Origin: Alphaproteobacteria bacterium
GTDB lineage: Bacteria; Pseudomonadota; Alphaproteobacteria; ATCC43930; CGMCC-115725
Direction: 5' to 3'
Assembly (NCBI GenBank): GCA_005884825.1
Contig: VAZT01000153.1
Span: 1 to 13,722, forward strand
Length of the DNA stretch: 13,722 nt
The number at the start of each line of letters is the position of its first letter. Positions within the stretch are counted from its first letter, which is position 1. A program made the position numbers and the translations under genes. Below the pieces are notes generated by a model, which saw only the letters and a program-made list of their open reading frames with translations, searched no databases and was not told the origin of the DNA. Of this stretch, positions 1 through 6,643 are shown one piece after another.

Positions 1-702
1 CTCGACATCGGCTCCGGCTGGGGTGGCCTCGCGCTCTACCTCGCCGGCGAATGCGGTGCCGAGGTGACGGGTCTCACCCTCTCGGTCGAGCAACAAAAGC
101 TGGCGACGCGGCGTGCCGCGGCGGCCGGGCTCTCCGACCGGGTCAAATTTTATCTGCGGGACTACCGCGAAGAGGTCGGGCATTACGACCGCATCGTCTC
201 GGTCGGCATGTTCGAGCATGTCGGGCTCAATCATTACCGCGCCTTTTTCGCCAAGCTGAAATCGCTGCTGGCGGCCGATGGCGTGGCGCTGCTCCACTCG
301 ATCGGGCGCAAGGATGGACCGGGCACGACCAGTCCTTGGATGCGCAAGTACATCTTCCCCGGCGGGTACGTGCCGGCGCTTTCGGAGGTTCTGCCGGCCA
401 TTGAAGAGTTGCGGCTATGGGTCACGGATATCGAAGTTCTGCGCCTGCATTACGCCGAGACGCTCAGAGCCTGGCGGCGGCGGTTCGAGCGAAATCGCGA
501 CCGCGTGCGGGTGCTTTATGACGAGCGCTTTTGCCGGATGTGGGAGATGTACCTCGTCGGCTCGGAAATCGCGTTCCGGCGGCAGGATCACATGGTTTTC
601 CAGATGCAGCTTGCCAAAGCCGTCGACGCGGTACCGCTGACGCGCGACTACATGCTCGACTGGGAGCGCGAGCACGCCGGCGCCGCCGACCGGGCCGCCT
701 GA
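1..702 (+). CDS. cfa: Cyclopropane-fatty-acyl-phospholipid synthase, 3' part (5' end outside window)
   Basis: This enzyme transfers a methylene group from S-adenosylmethionine to the cis double bond of unsaturated acyl chains in membrane phospholipids. The window opens inside the gene, in frame, at the SAM-binding motif I (LDIGSGWGGLA, visible residues 1-11). It continues through the family signatures LTLSVEQQ (about 25-32), DRIVSVGMFEHVG (about 65-77) and the proline-containing KYIFPGGYVP (about 117-126). The carboxylate-binding EHVG block and the C-terminal tail (FCRMWEMYLVGSEIAFR) are intact, so the visible 233 residues look like the complete catalytic C-terminal domain; the N-terminal lipid-binding domain would lie upstream. 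The stop is TGA at 700-702. The dnaB frame follows after about 40-70 bases on the same strand, so co-transcription is possible. The assignment is by recognised motifs and is firm; only the 5' end is unknown. Confidence 0.93.
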   Translation, partial: LDIGSGWGGLALYLAGECGAEVTGLTLSVEQQKLATRRAAAAGLSDRVKFYLRDYREEVGHYDRIVSVGMFEHVGLNHYRAFFAKLKSLLAADGVALLHSIGRKDGPGTTSPWMRKYIFPGGYVPALSEVLPAIEELRLWVTDIEVLRLHYAETLRAWRRRFERNRDRVRVLYDERFCRMWEMYLVGSEIAFRRQDHMVFQMQLAKAVDAVPLTRDYMLDWEREHAGAADRAA

Positions 703-770
703 CTGGGCGGCAGATTCGCAGCCGTTCGTTTCCCGAGAGTTAGGCGCAACCCATCCCCGCCTTACACAGG

Positions 771-2243
771 CTGGGGATCGAATACCCCTACAACACGGAA
801 GCCGAACAGGCCCTGCTCGGCGCCATATTGATCAACAACACAGCCTATTACCGGGTCTGCGAATTTCTCCAGCCGGAGCATTTCGGCAATGCCGTGCACG
901 GCCGCATCTTCGCGGCGATCGGCAAGCTGCTAGGCCGCGGCCAGATCGCCAACCCGGTTACCCTCAAGAATTTGTTCGATCAGGACGGTGCGCTGACCGA
1001 GATCGGGGGGGCGCAGTATCTGGCCCGTCTGGCGGGCGCCGCGGCGGCGATCATCAATGCCGAGGATTACGGCCGCGCCGTGCACGACCTCTACTTGCGG
1101 CGCGAGCTGATCGGGCTCGGCGAGGACGTCGTCAACGACGCGTTTCGTCAGGATCTCGACGATCCGGCGGTCGAGCAGATCGAACGGGTGGAAAAAAAGC
1201 TGTTCGACCTCGCCACGACCGGGCAGACGGAGGGCGGGTTTCGCGCGTTCGGGACGGCACTGACTAGCGCGATCCTCAACGCCGAGGCGGCTTTCAAGCG
1301 CAGCGGCAAGACTGTCGGTGTCGCCACCGGGTTTGTCGATCTCGATCGCAAGCTGGGCGGGCTGCACCCTTCCGATCTGGTGGTTCTGGCCGGCAGGCCG
1401 TCGATGGGCAAAACGGCGCTGGCCACCAACATCGCGTTTTACGCAGCGCGAAATTACCGGCCCGCGGCTGCCCCCGAATCGCACAAGGCGGCCGAGGACG
1501 GGGCGGTCGTCGGCTTCTTTTCACTCGAAATGTCGGCGGAGCAGTTGGCCACCCGGATACTCGCCGAGGAGTCCGGTGTCTCCTCCGACCGCATCCGGCG
1601 CGGCGATGTCAGCCATGAGGATTTCGACAAATTCGTCCAGGCGAGCCAGCAGCTGGCCGCCCTGAAGCTGTTGATCGACGACACGCCGGCGTTGAGCGTG
1701 GCGGCGGTGCGCACGCGCGCCCGGCGCCTGAAGCGCCAGCAGGGCCTGGGGCTGATCGTCATCGACTATCTGCAGCTGCTGCGCCCCTCGAATCAGACCC
1801 GCGCGCAGGACAACCGCGTCCAAGAAATCTCCGAGATCACCCGCGGGCTGAAGGCGCTGGCCAAGGAGCTCGACGTTCCGGTGCTTGCATTGTCGCAACT
1901 GTCCCGCGCGGTCGAGCAGCGTGAGGACAAGCGCCCGATGCTTGCCGATCTGCGCGAATCCGGCTCGATCGAGCAGGATGCGGACGTCGTGATGTTCATC
2001 TTTCGCGAGGAATATTACCTGTCACGCGAGCCGACCCGCCGCCCGGACGAAGCGGAAAACAAGTACAGCGAGCGCTACCAGGAGTGGCGAGAGCGGCTCG
2101 AAAAGGTGCACGGGCTCGGCGAAATCATCGTCGCCAAGCAGCGGCACGGCCCGATCGGTGCAGTCAAACTCCGCTTCGATGCCGAAACGACCAAGTTCGA
2201 CAATCACATGGCCCCCGATCACCTGCCCACGGCGGATTTCTAG
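771..2243 (+). CDS. dnaB: Replicative DNA helicase DnaB (start codon unresolved)
   Basis: DnaB is the hexameric ATP-dependent helicase that unwinds DNA at the replication fork. The N-terminal domain runs from YNTEAEQALLGAIL (bases 789-830) through NAEDYGR, and the RecA-like domain follows. Walker A is GRPSMGKTA (about 1393-1418), Walker B lies in LIVIDYLQLL (about 1753-1782), and LSQLSRAVEQR and DLRESGSIEQDADVV are the later helicase motifs. There is no intein. The frame is open only from 744, after TAG at 741-743. The first ATG/GTG/TTG in it is TTG at 828, which lies inside the conserved N-terminal motif and would delete it. I placed the start at CTG 771, the only NTG codon upstream of that motif, giving 490 residues, close to the usual roughly 500. 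This start is a guess: no proper ribosome site precedes it. Either a non-AUG codon is used or the true start has been lost. The gene converges on rnd. Confidence 0.9.
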   Translation: MGIEYPYNTEAEQALLGAILINNTAYYRVCEFLQPEHFGNAVHGRIFAAIGKLLGRGQIANPVTLKNLFDQDGALTEIGGAQYLARLAGAAAAIINAEDYGRAVHDLYLRRELIGLGEDVVNDAFRQDLDDPAVEQIERVEKKLFDLATTGQTEGGFRAFGTALTSAILNAEAAFKRSGKTVGVATGFVDLDRKLGGLHPSDLVVLAGRPSMGKTALATNIAFYAARNYRPAAAPESHKAAEDGAVVGFFSLEMSAEQLATRILAEESGVSSDRIRRGDVSHEDFDKFVQASQQLAALKLLIDDTPALSVAAVRTRARRLKRQQGLGLIVIDYLQLLRPSNQTRAQDNRVQEISEITRGLKALAKELDVPVLALSQLSRAVEQREDKRPMLADLRESGSIEQDADVVMFIFREEYYLSREPTRRPDEAENKYSERYQEWRERLEKVHGLGEIIVAKQRHGPIGAVKLRFDAETTKFDNHMAPDHLPTADF

Positions 2244-2259
2244 GCCACCGCAGGATTGC

Positions 2260-2345
2260 CATTGCGAACGAAGTGAAGCAATCTCGGGCTGCTGAGTGCT
2301 TGCCGGGACGAGATTGCTTCGTCGCGCGAGGCGCTCCTCGCAATG
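2260..2345. repeat. Palindromic intergenic repeat (REP-like), possible bidirectional terminator
   Basis: The inner arms gaagcaatctcg (2275-2286) and cgagattgcttc (2309-2320) are a perfect 12-bp inverted repeat with a 22-base loop. The outer arms cattgcga (2260-2267) and tcgcaatg (2338-2345) add a perfect 8-bp stem across an asymmetric internal loop of 7 and 17 bases. Its wording (attgcgaacgaagtgaagc...gcttcgtcgc...ctcctcgcaatgac) is typical of a dispersed palindromic element I recognise from Rhizobiales and related alphaproteobacteria. It fills the gap between the converging dnaB and rnd genes, so a transcript from either side would end in a long hairpin. The structure is seen directly; the family identity is from memory. 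Confidence 0.8.
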
Positions 2346-2357
2346 ACACCTATGGCG

Positions 2358-3390
2358 TTACCGCCGCGCGCCGTTGCCGTCTGCCAGCTCGACGAGGGTG
2401 ATCCGGTTGCGCCGGACGGTCAGGGCGAGCCTGCCGTGCTTCAAGGCGAGCGCGTCCTTACCGAAGATTTCGCGGCGCCAGCCGGAAAGCGCCTTCACCG
2501 GCGCATCGTCATCGGCGGCGATCGCTTCCAAATCATCGGCCGAGGCGAGCAGTTTTTGCGCGACCTGATGGTCGTCGCAACGCTGCTTCAACAACACGCG
2601 CAACAATTCGATCAGCGGGCCGAGACCGGGTGGCGAATCCGCTCTCGCGACAGGCGGCGGCTCGGCCGCCCCGGTGGCGGCCAGTCCGCGTTGCACCGCT
2701 TCCAGGATCTCGCTCCCGAGCTTGCCCTCGGCGATGCCCTTGCCGAGGCTACGGGTCCGCGCCAGCGCCTCAATGGAGCGCGGAGCATGGGCGGCGATCT
2801 CGAGCACTGCTTCGTCCCGCATGATTCGCCCGCGCGGCAGATTGCGTTGCCGCGCCGCCGTCTCGCGCCATGCCGCGAGCTCGCGCAGCACACCGAAGTA
2901 CCGCGCGTCGATACGGCCACGCAGCCGAAACCGGCGCCATGCTTCGCCGGGATCGCTGCGGTACGTCTCGGGGTTGGCAGTCGGTGAACCGGGAGGATTT
3001 GTCGAGCGAGGCTCGGGCGAGCTTGACGACGAGGGTCTCATAGCTCGCCGCATCGCCAAAGCCGCAGACCATGGCGGCGATTTGCGTGTCGAAGAGCGGT
3101 GCCGGCACCGCGCCGGACAGGTTGAAAAAAATCTCGATATCCTGACGCGACGCGTGGAATACCTTCAATGTGTCCGGATTCGCCATCAGAGCGAGGAGCG
3201 GCGCGAGGTTGATCCCCGGGGCGAGCGCATCGATCGCCGCTGCTTCCTGCGGGCCCGCCACCTGCACGAGGCACAAGATCGGCCAATAGGTCCGTTCTCG
3301 CATGAACTCGGTGTCGACTGCAATAAAGCTCGCATCCTTTTGCCGATCGCAAAAGCCGGCCAACGCGTCCGTGTCCGTGATTACTGTCAT
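2358..3390 (-). pseudogene. rnd: Ribonuclease D, disrupted by an out-of-frame internal deletion
   Basis: RNase D is a DEDDy 3'-5' exoribonuclease used in tRNA 3' trimming. From ATG at 3390 the first 137 residues are good RNase D: ExoI is in VDTEFMRERTYWP (residues 25-37) and ExoII is in FHASRQDIEIFF (78-89), followed by DTQIAA and LDKSSRFTD (129-137). At 2975-2980 the match stops. The next recognisable RNase D sequence, NPETYRSDPGEAWRR and the HRDC-containing C-terminus (LAAWRETAARQRNLPRGRIMRDEAVLEIA), continues in another reading frame from 2975 to the TAA at 2358-2360 (about 205 residues). The two parts sum to about 342 residues against the usual roughly 385, so about 45 residues are missing, including the ExoIII tyrosine/aspartate block (normally YALADVTHL-like). 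The first frame runs on only into unrelated residues and stops near 2770. The product should lack nuclease activity. Divergent from the dehydrogenase at 3552. Confidence 0.85.
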
Positions 3391-3540
3391 GATCCAAGCT
3401 ATACAGCGAAAACCGGTCGAGCAGAAACCGTCCGTCTATTTGGCCGCCGGTAGAAACCGCCATGCCATCACGGCCGCTTCGCGGGGGCGACAAAAGCCGT
3501 TATGAAGACCGAACTTCATTTCGAGCGGCGGATTATGGCG

Positions 3541-3544
3541 GGAG
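3541..3544 (+). promoter_or_regulatory. Ribosome-binding site that fixes the start of the 3552 gene
   Basis: GGAG at 3541-3544 lies 7 bases before ATG 3552. Translation from this ATG gives the N-terminus MGKRIAVVGVGAVGG, where the dinucleotide-binding strand begins at once, as expected for the family. The upstream in-frame ATG at 3462 would add 30 residues with no family likeness and no such site. Confidence 0.7.
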
Positions 3545-3551
3545 ATGGGTG

Positions 3552-4613
3552 ATGGGGAAGAGAATAGCGGTGGTCGGGGTCGGAGCGGTCGGCGGTTATA
3601 CCGGGGCGCATATGGTGCGGGCCGGCGAGGACGTGACCTTTATCGACATGTGGCCGGCGCACGTCGATGAAATGAAGAAGAACGGCCTGCGCATCACGCA
3701 TCACGAGGGCGAGGAGCCGTTCACGGTCAAGGTGCGGGCGATGCATTTGACCGAGGCGCAGCATCTCGCCAAGGAGGCGCCGCTCGACATCGCCTTCGTC
3801 TGCACGAAATCCTACGATACGCAATGGGCGGCGATGATGATCCGCCAGTATCTGGCGCCCGGCGGCTATGTCGTCTCACTGCAGAACTGCATGAACGAGG
3901 AGACGATCGCCGGCGTGGTCGGCTGGGGCAAGACGATGGGCTGCATCGCCAGCAACATCAGCGTCGGTCTCATCGAGCCGGGCCATGTCCATCGCGGCGG
4001 CGTCAAGGGCGGCGCGGCCCACACGGTCTATCGCACCGGCGAAGTCCATGGCACGATCACTGAGCGGGCGCATGAGGTGTGCCGGCTGGTCTCCTATGCC
4101 GACAGCGCCAAGGTCACCGACAATCTGTGGGGCGAGCGCTGGTCGAAGCTCGTCGCCAACACAATGGCGAACGGCGTCTCGGCCTGCACCGGGCTTTCCG
4201 GTGCGCAGATAGCGCAGAACGAGGCGATCCGCCATTTCCAGGCGCGGCTCGGCAGCGAGGCGATCCGCATCGGCGAGGCGCGCGGCTACCGGCTCGAAGA
4301 AATCGACCATCTCCCGCCCGAGACGATCGCCCGCGCCGGCGAGGGCGACGCCGCGGCGCTGAAGATCTATGACGAGCGGCGGCTGTCACGGGTCGGGCGC
4401 GGCTCACCCGATCAGCGGCCGTCGATGGGCCAGGACATGGCCAAAGGCCGGCGAACCGAGATCGAATATTTAAACGGCTTCGTCGTGCGCGAAGGCGAGC
4501 AGGCCGGCATCCAGGCCCGCGCCAACGAGCGCCTCGTCGACATCGTCAAGAAGGTCGAGCGCGGCGACCTAAAGCAGGACCCCTGCCATATCACCGAGCT
4601 CCGGCTGAACTGA
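3552..4613 (+). CDS. Ketopantoate reductase (ApbA/PanE) family dehydrogenase
   Basis: Members of this family reduce 2-oxoacids such as 2-dehydropantoate with NADPH in the cytoplasm. The 353-residue protein opens with the Rossmann motif GVGAVGG (residues 9-15). It has the conserved lysine in FVCTKSYDT (K86), the QN pair in SLQNCMNEE (111-112), EPGHVHRGG (142-150), and the catalytic-domain block WSKLVANTMANGVSACTG (197-214; K199, N203, N207). Near the end is PSMGQDMAKGRRTEIEYLNG (290-309), the family's substrate-side signature. It is about 50 residues longer than E. coli PanE, as in many alphaproteobacterial paralogues, so the substrate may not be ketopantoate; I therefore give no symbol. Start ATG 3552 is supported by GGAG seven bases upstream. 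It is transcribed away from rnd. No pantothenate genes are adjacent, which leaves the pathway open. The catalytic residues all appear present. Confidence 0.85.
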   Translation: MGKRIAVVGVGAVGGYTGAHMVRAGEDVTFIDMWPAHVDEMKKNGLRITHHEGEEPFTVKVRAMHLTEAQHLAKEAPLDIAFVCTKSYDTQWAAMMIRQYLAPGGYVVSLQNCMNEETIAGVVGWGKTMGCIASNISVGLIEPGHVHRGGVKGGAAHTVYRTGEVHGTITERAHEVCRLVSYADSAKVTDNLWGERWSKLVANTMANGVSACTGLSGAQIAQNEAIRHFQARLGSEAIRIGEARGYRLEEIDHLPPETIARAGEGDAAALKIYDERRLSRVGRGSPDQRPSMGQDMAKGRRTEIEYLNGFVVREGEQAGIQARANERLVDIVKKVERGDLKQDPCHITELRLN

Positions 4614-4970
4614 TTTTTGGCCTCTCCCCTGCCCTGGACGTGCGCCCAAGGCCCGCGGCTTACCCTGCGCAGGCAGAGGCCGTGGAACTCACGGCCTCTC
4701 CTCACGGATTTTGGTCGTATTCACATCGCGGTCATGCTCTCTGCCGCCGCAATGTCCATTTCATTGCACCGCCGTCCAGACCTGAGCATGGAGATCGGGC
4801 GCGGGCTCCGCCTGCGAGCCCCAGGGGCTTCTCGGAATGATGATCTTGCCGTTGAAACGACGGTGATTTTTCGCCTCTGTTTTCCTGGGGCAGCGGGGCT
4901 TTACCATTGCCACTGACCATCGACGTCGCGCACAATCGATCAACATGCGAACAGCGGGGGCGGGCAGCAT
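4614..4970. other. Non-coding stretch of 357 bases
   Basis: The gap between the dehydrogenase and the membrane hydroxylase contains only short open frames without recognisable protein sequence or good ribosome sites. It holds a 10-bp hairpin at 4675-4699 and a smaller inverted repeat gggctc/gagccc at 4803-4808 and 4816-4821. The promoter of the 4971 gene presumably lies in its right half, where base composition becomes more A+T-rich, but I see no convincing -35/-10 pair. Confidence 0.5.
4675..4699. terminator. Hairpin downstream of the dehydrogenase gene, possible terminator
   Basis: agaggccgtg (4675-4684) and cacggcctct (4690-4699) form a perfect 10-bp stem with a 5-base loop, 62 bases after the stop codon at 4613. 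A short gatttt follows about 8 bases later, so the T-tract is weak and displaced. The stem is seen directly; the terminator role is an inference. Confidence 0.4.
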
Positions 4971-5726
4971 ATGTTGTTTCGACAGTTCGGTTCAGTGTTG
5001 GCGACTATTGTCGTGTACTACTTCGCTTTGCTCGTCTGTTACCTGATCACTTGCGCGGTTGTGACGCGCCTGAACCGTCACGCAGTCAAAATCCAATCCT
5101 CGCGGCAGACGCCGATATCACATATCAAGCGCGACTTTAGGCAGAGCGTTGTTTCGCTGGCGGTGATTGCTGGAATGCTCGGTGCCGGTGATTGGAGCTA
5201 CACCACTCTTGGCTGGGGATTGCGGCCCTTGCCTGGCGTTGGCGGGACGGTGTTCTCGGCCGTCGCCTCGCTCGTATTGTTCGACACCTGGTTCTATTGG
5301 TTTCACCGACTGATTCATACCCGGTTTTTTTACCGGCGCGTGCATCGGTGGCACCATTTGACGATCACGCCGGTGGTCTGGTCCAACAACAGCGATAGCC
5401 TGTTCGACAACCTTTTCCTGCAATCCTATTGGTTGGTCGCCCATTTCCTGATACCCATCGCCCCCGCGGTGCTCTTCGCGCACAAGATCTATGATCAGAT
5501 CACCGGCGTCGTCGGCCATTCCGGCTACGAGCATGGCGGGCGATGGTGCTGGCCGCCGTCGCCGCTCGTCGGCGTCACGCATCACGATCAGCATCATCAG
5601 TTCTTCCGCTGCAATTACGCGACGCATTTCAGCTGGTGGGATCGGATCATGGGAACGCTGCATCCCGACCATGACCGCGTGCTCAAGGCCAACCTCTCGC
5701 GTTCGCGTGGAACTCAGGTTCTATGA
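4971..5726 (+). CDS. Sterol desaturase / fatty acid hydroxylase family membrane protein
   Basis: This superfamily comprises di-iron, membrane-bound hydroxylases and desaturases acting on sterols, fatty acids, carotenoids or ether lipids. The 251-residue protein has the histidine clusters that bind the iron pair: HRLIH (residues 112-116), HRWHH (125-129), and HHDQHH (204-209), plus GHSGYEH (182-188) between them. Hydrophobic membrane segments are visible at about 9-31, 59-79, 93-111 and 150-172, giving the usual hairpin pairs with the histidines on one side of the membrane. ATG 4971 follows a G-rich but weak ribosome site (ggggcgggcag). The first 200 bases are less GC-rich than the neighbours, which hints at a different history. 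The last sense codon (CTA, 5721-5723) is the stop of the opposing methyltransferase. Family is secure; the substrate cannot be read from the sequence. Confidence 0.87.
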   Translation: MLFRQFGSVLATIVVYYFALLVCYLITCAVVTRLNRHAVKIQSSRQTPISHIKRDFRQSVVSLAVIAGMLGAGDWSYTTLGWGLRPLPGVGGTVFSAVASLVLFDTWFYWFHRLIHTRFFYRRVHRWHHLTITPVVWSNNSDSLFDNLFLQSYWLVAHFLIPIAPAVLFAHKIYDQITGVVGHSGYEHGGRWCWPPSPLVGVTHHDQHHQFFRCNYATHFSWWDRIMGTLHPDHDRVLKANLSRSRGTQVL

Positions 5727-6557
5727 TTGGAGGCGCGCGGCGTTCTTCACCATCACCGCGATGAAGTAGCACCGCTCCTTCCGTTCGAATTGGCCAAACC
5801 GCGTAGTGCCGGGCAGAGACACCCATTCCCGAGCGATCGGCCGAAGATAGCGCGGCAAACGGTTGACCAGTTCGCTGCGGCGCTGGTCATCAATGCGACA
5901 AGCCTCGCAGACATTCATCGTGATGTCGCGAAAGGATACGACCTCGAGACCGGACTTCCGGCCCAAATCGATCAGCCCGAGATGGCACGCCTCCGGGCCA
6001 TGCGGCATCGTATCGGCCACCGCAAAGATGCCGTTCGCGGCGAGAACGCGGCAGATTTCCGCGAGGAACGTCAATTTCGGCAGATCGGCCAGCGCCTCGA
6101 CATTGACCGCGACATCGATGCTTGCGTCGGGGAGCGGGAGCTGGAGTGCATGCCCCTGCAGATGGGCGATCGCGGCATTGCCGTTGCGGCGGTGCCGAAT
6201 AGCCGCCAGCGATCGATCGATCCCGATCGTCGCCCGAGGCGAGAGCGCGGCGTCGAGGTAGGCGAGACCTCCGCCTCTGCCGCAGCATAGCTCGAGCAGC
6301 CGTGCGGGCTCGGGTGCGCGTGCCGCAGCCTGAACCGCCTTCGCGACCTCGGCGTAGAGCTGGATTTGATGGGGCTCGTTCGGCCAACCTTCCGCGACGG
6401 CATCATCGCACGGCGCATAGCCGTAGTTGAAGGTCGATATTTCCTGCCATTGCGGCAAGCTATAGGCGCCGTCGTATACATAACGGCTCAGCCGGTCCGA
6501 TGCGCCCGCGCCGAGGTAGGTATTGACGAGACGCTGGAAGACGCGGACGGCCGACAA
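5721..6557 (-). CDS. Class I SAM-dependent methyltransferase
   Basis: This is a small-molecule methyltransferase. The SAM-binding motif I is LLELCCGRGGG (residues 87-97). The acidic residue ending strand 2 is in GIDRS (D114), motif II-like sequence is DVAVNVEA (148-155), and the post-motif block LAEICRVLAANGIFAVAD (165-182) is typical. The preceding STFNYGYAP (41-49) resembles the N-terminal part of the phthiotriol/phenolphthiotriol dimycocerosate methyltransferase-like group, so a lipid or polyketide-like acceptor is possible; this is a resemblance only. There is no ATG: the sole usable start is TTG at 6557, preceded by CTCCTCC rather than a Shine-Dalgarno sequence, so translation may depend on the upstream gene, which ends 86 bases before. 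The 3' end overlaps the convergent membrane hydroxylase by 6 bases. Length 278 fits the family. Confidence 0.85.
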   Translation of the reverse strand: MSAVRVFQRLVNTYLGAGASDRLSRYVYDGAYSLPQWQEISTFNYGYAPCDDAVAEGWPNEPHQIQLYAEVAKAVQAAARAPEPARLLELCCGRGGGLAYLDAALSPRATIGIDRSLAAIRHRRNGNAAIAHLQGHALQLPLPDASIDVAVNVEALADLPKLTFLAEICRVLAANGIFAVADTMPHGPEACHLGLIDLGRKSGLEVVSFRDITMNVCEACRIDDQRRSELVNRLPRYLRPIAREWVSLPGTTRFGQFERKERCYFIAVMVKNAARLQS

Positions 6558-6643
6558 TGCGGGGAGGAGAGCTGTTTGATTCGCAGATGCGGGGATACCA
6601 CCTCCTGAGCGGCCGGTCCAGCGGCACGGCCGCGGCAGCTCGC

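Noticed and set aside
930..1484. 184-codon frame antisense to dnaB
   Set aside because: A shadow of the DnaB N-terminal and Walker A regions; no ribosome site and no domain.
2770..3390. Programmed frameshift as the explanation for the two rnd frames
   Set aside because: A frameshift would keep all family residues, but about 45 residues including ExoIII are missing at the join and there is no slippery sequence. The same reasoning applies to the amidohydrolase at 9084-9087.
2674..3453. 259-codon plus-strand frame over the rnd remnant
   Set aside because: The minus strand gives clear RNase D sequence on both sides of the break; the plus-strand translation is Arg/Ser/Ala-rich and resembles nothing.
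3462..3551. Upstream ATG 3462 as the start of the dehydrogenase
   Set aside because: The extra 30 residues are unlike the family, and the GGAG site and Rossmann strand both fit ATG 3552.
4617..4970. Short open frames in the 4614-4970 gap as a gene
   Set aside because: Frames of 60-100 codons on both strands overlap each other, lack ribosome sites and domain likeness, and contain the hairpin at 4675-4699.
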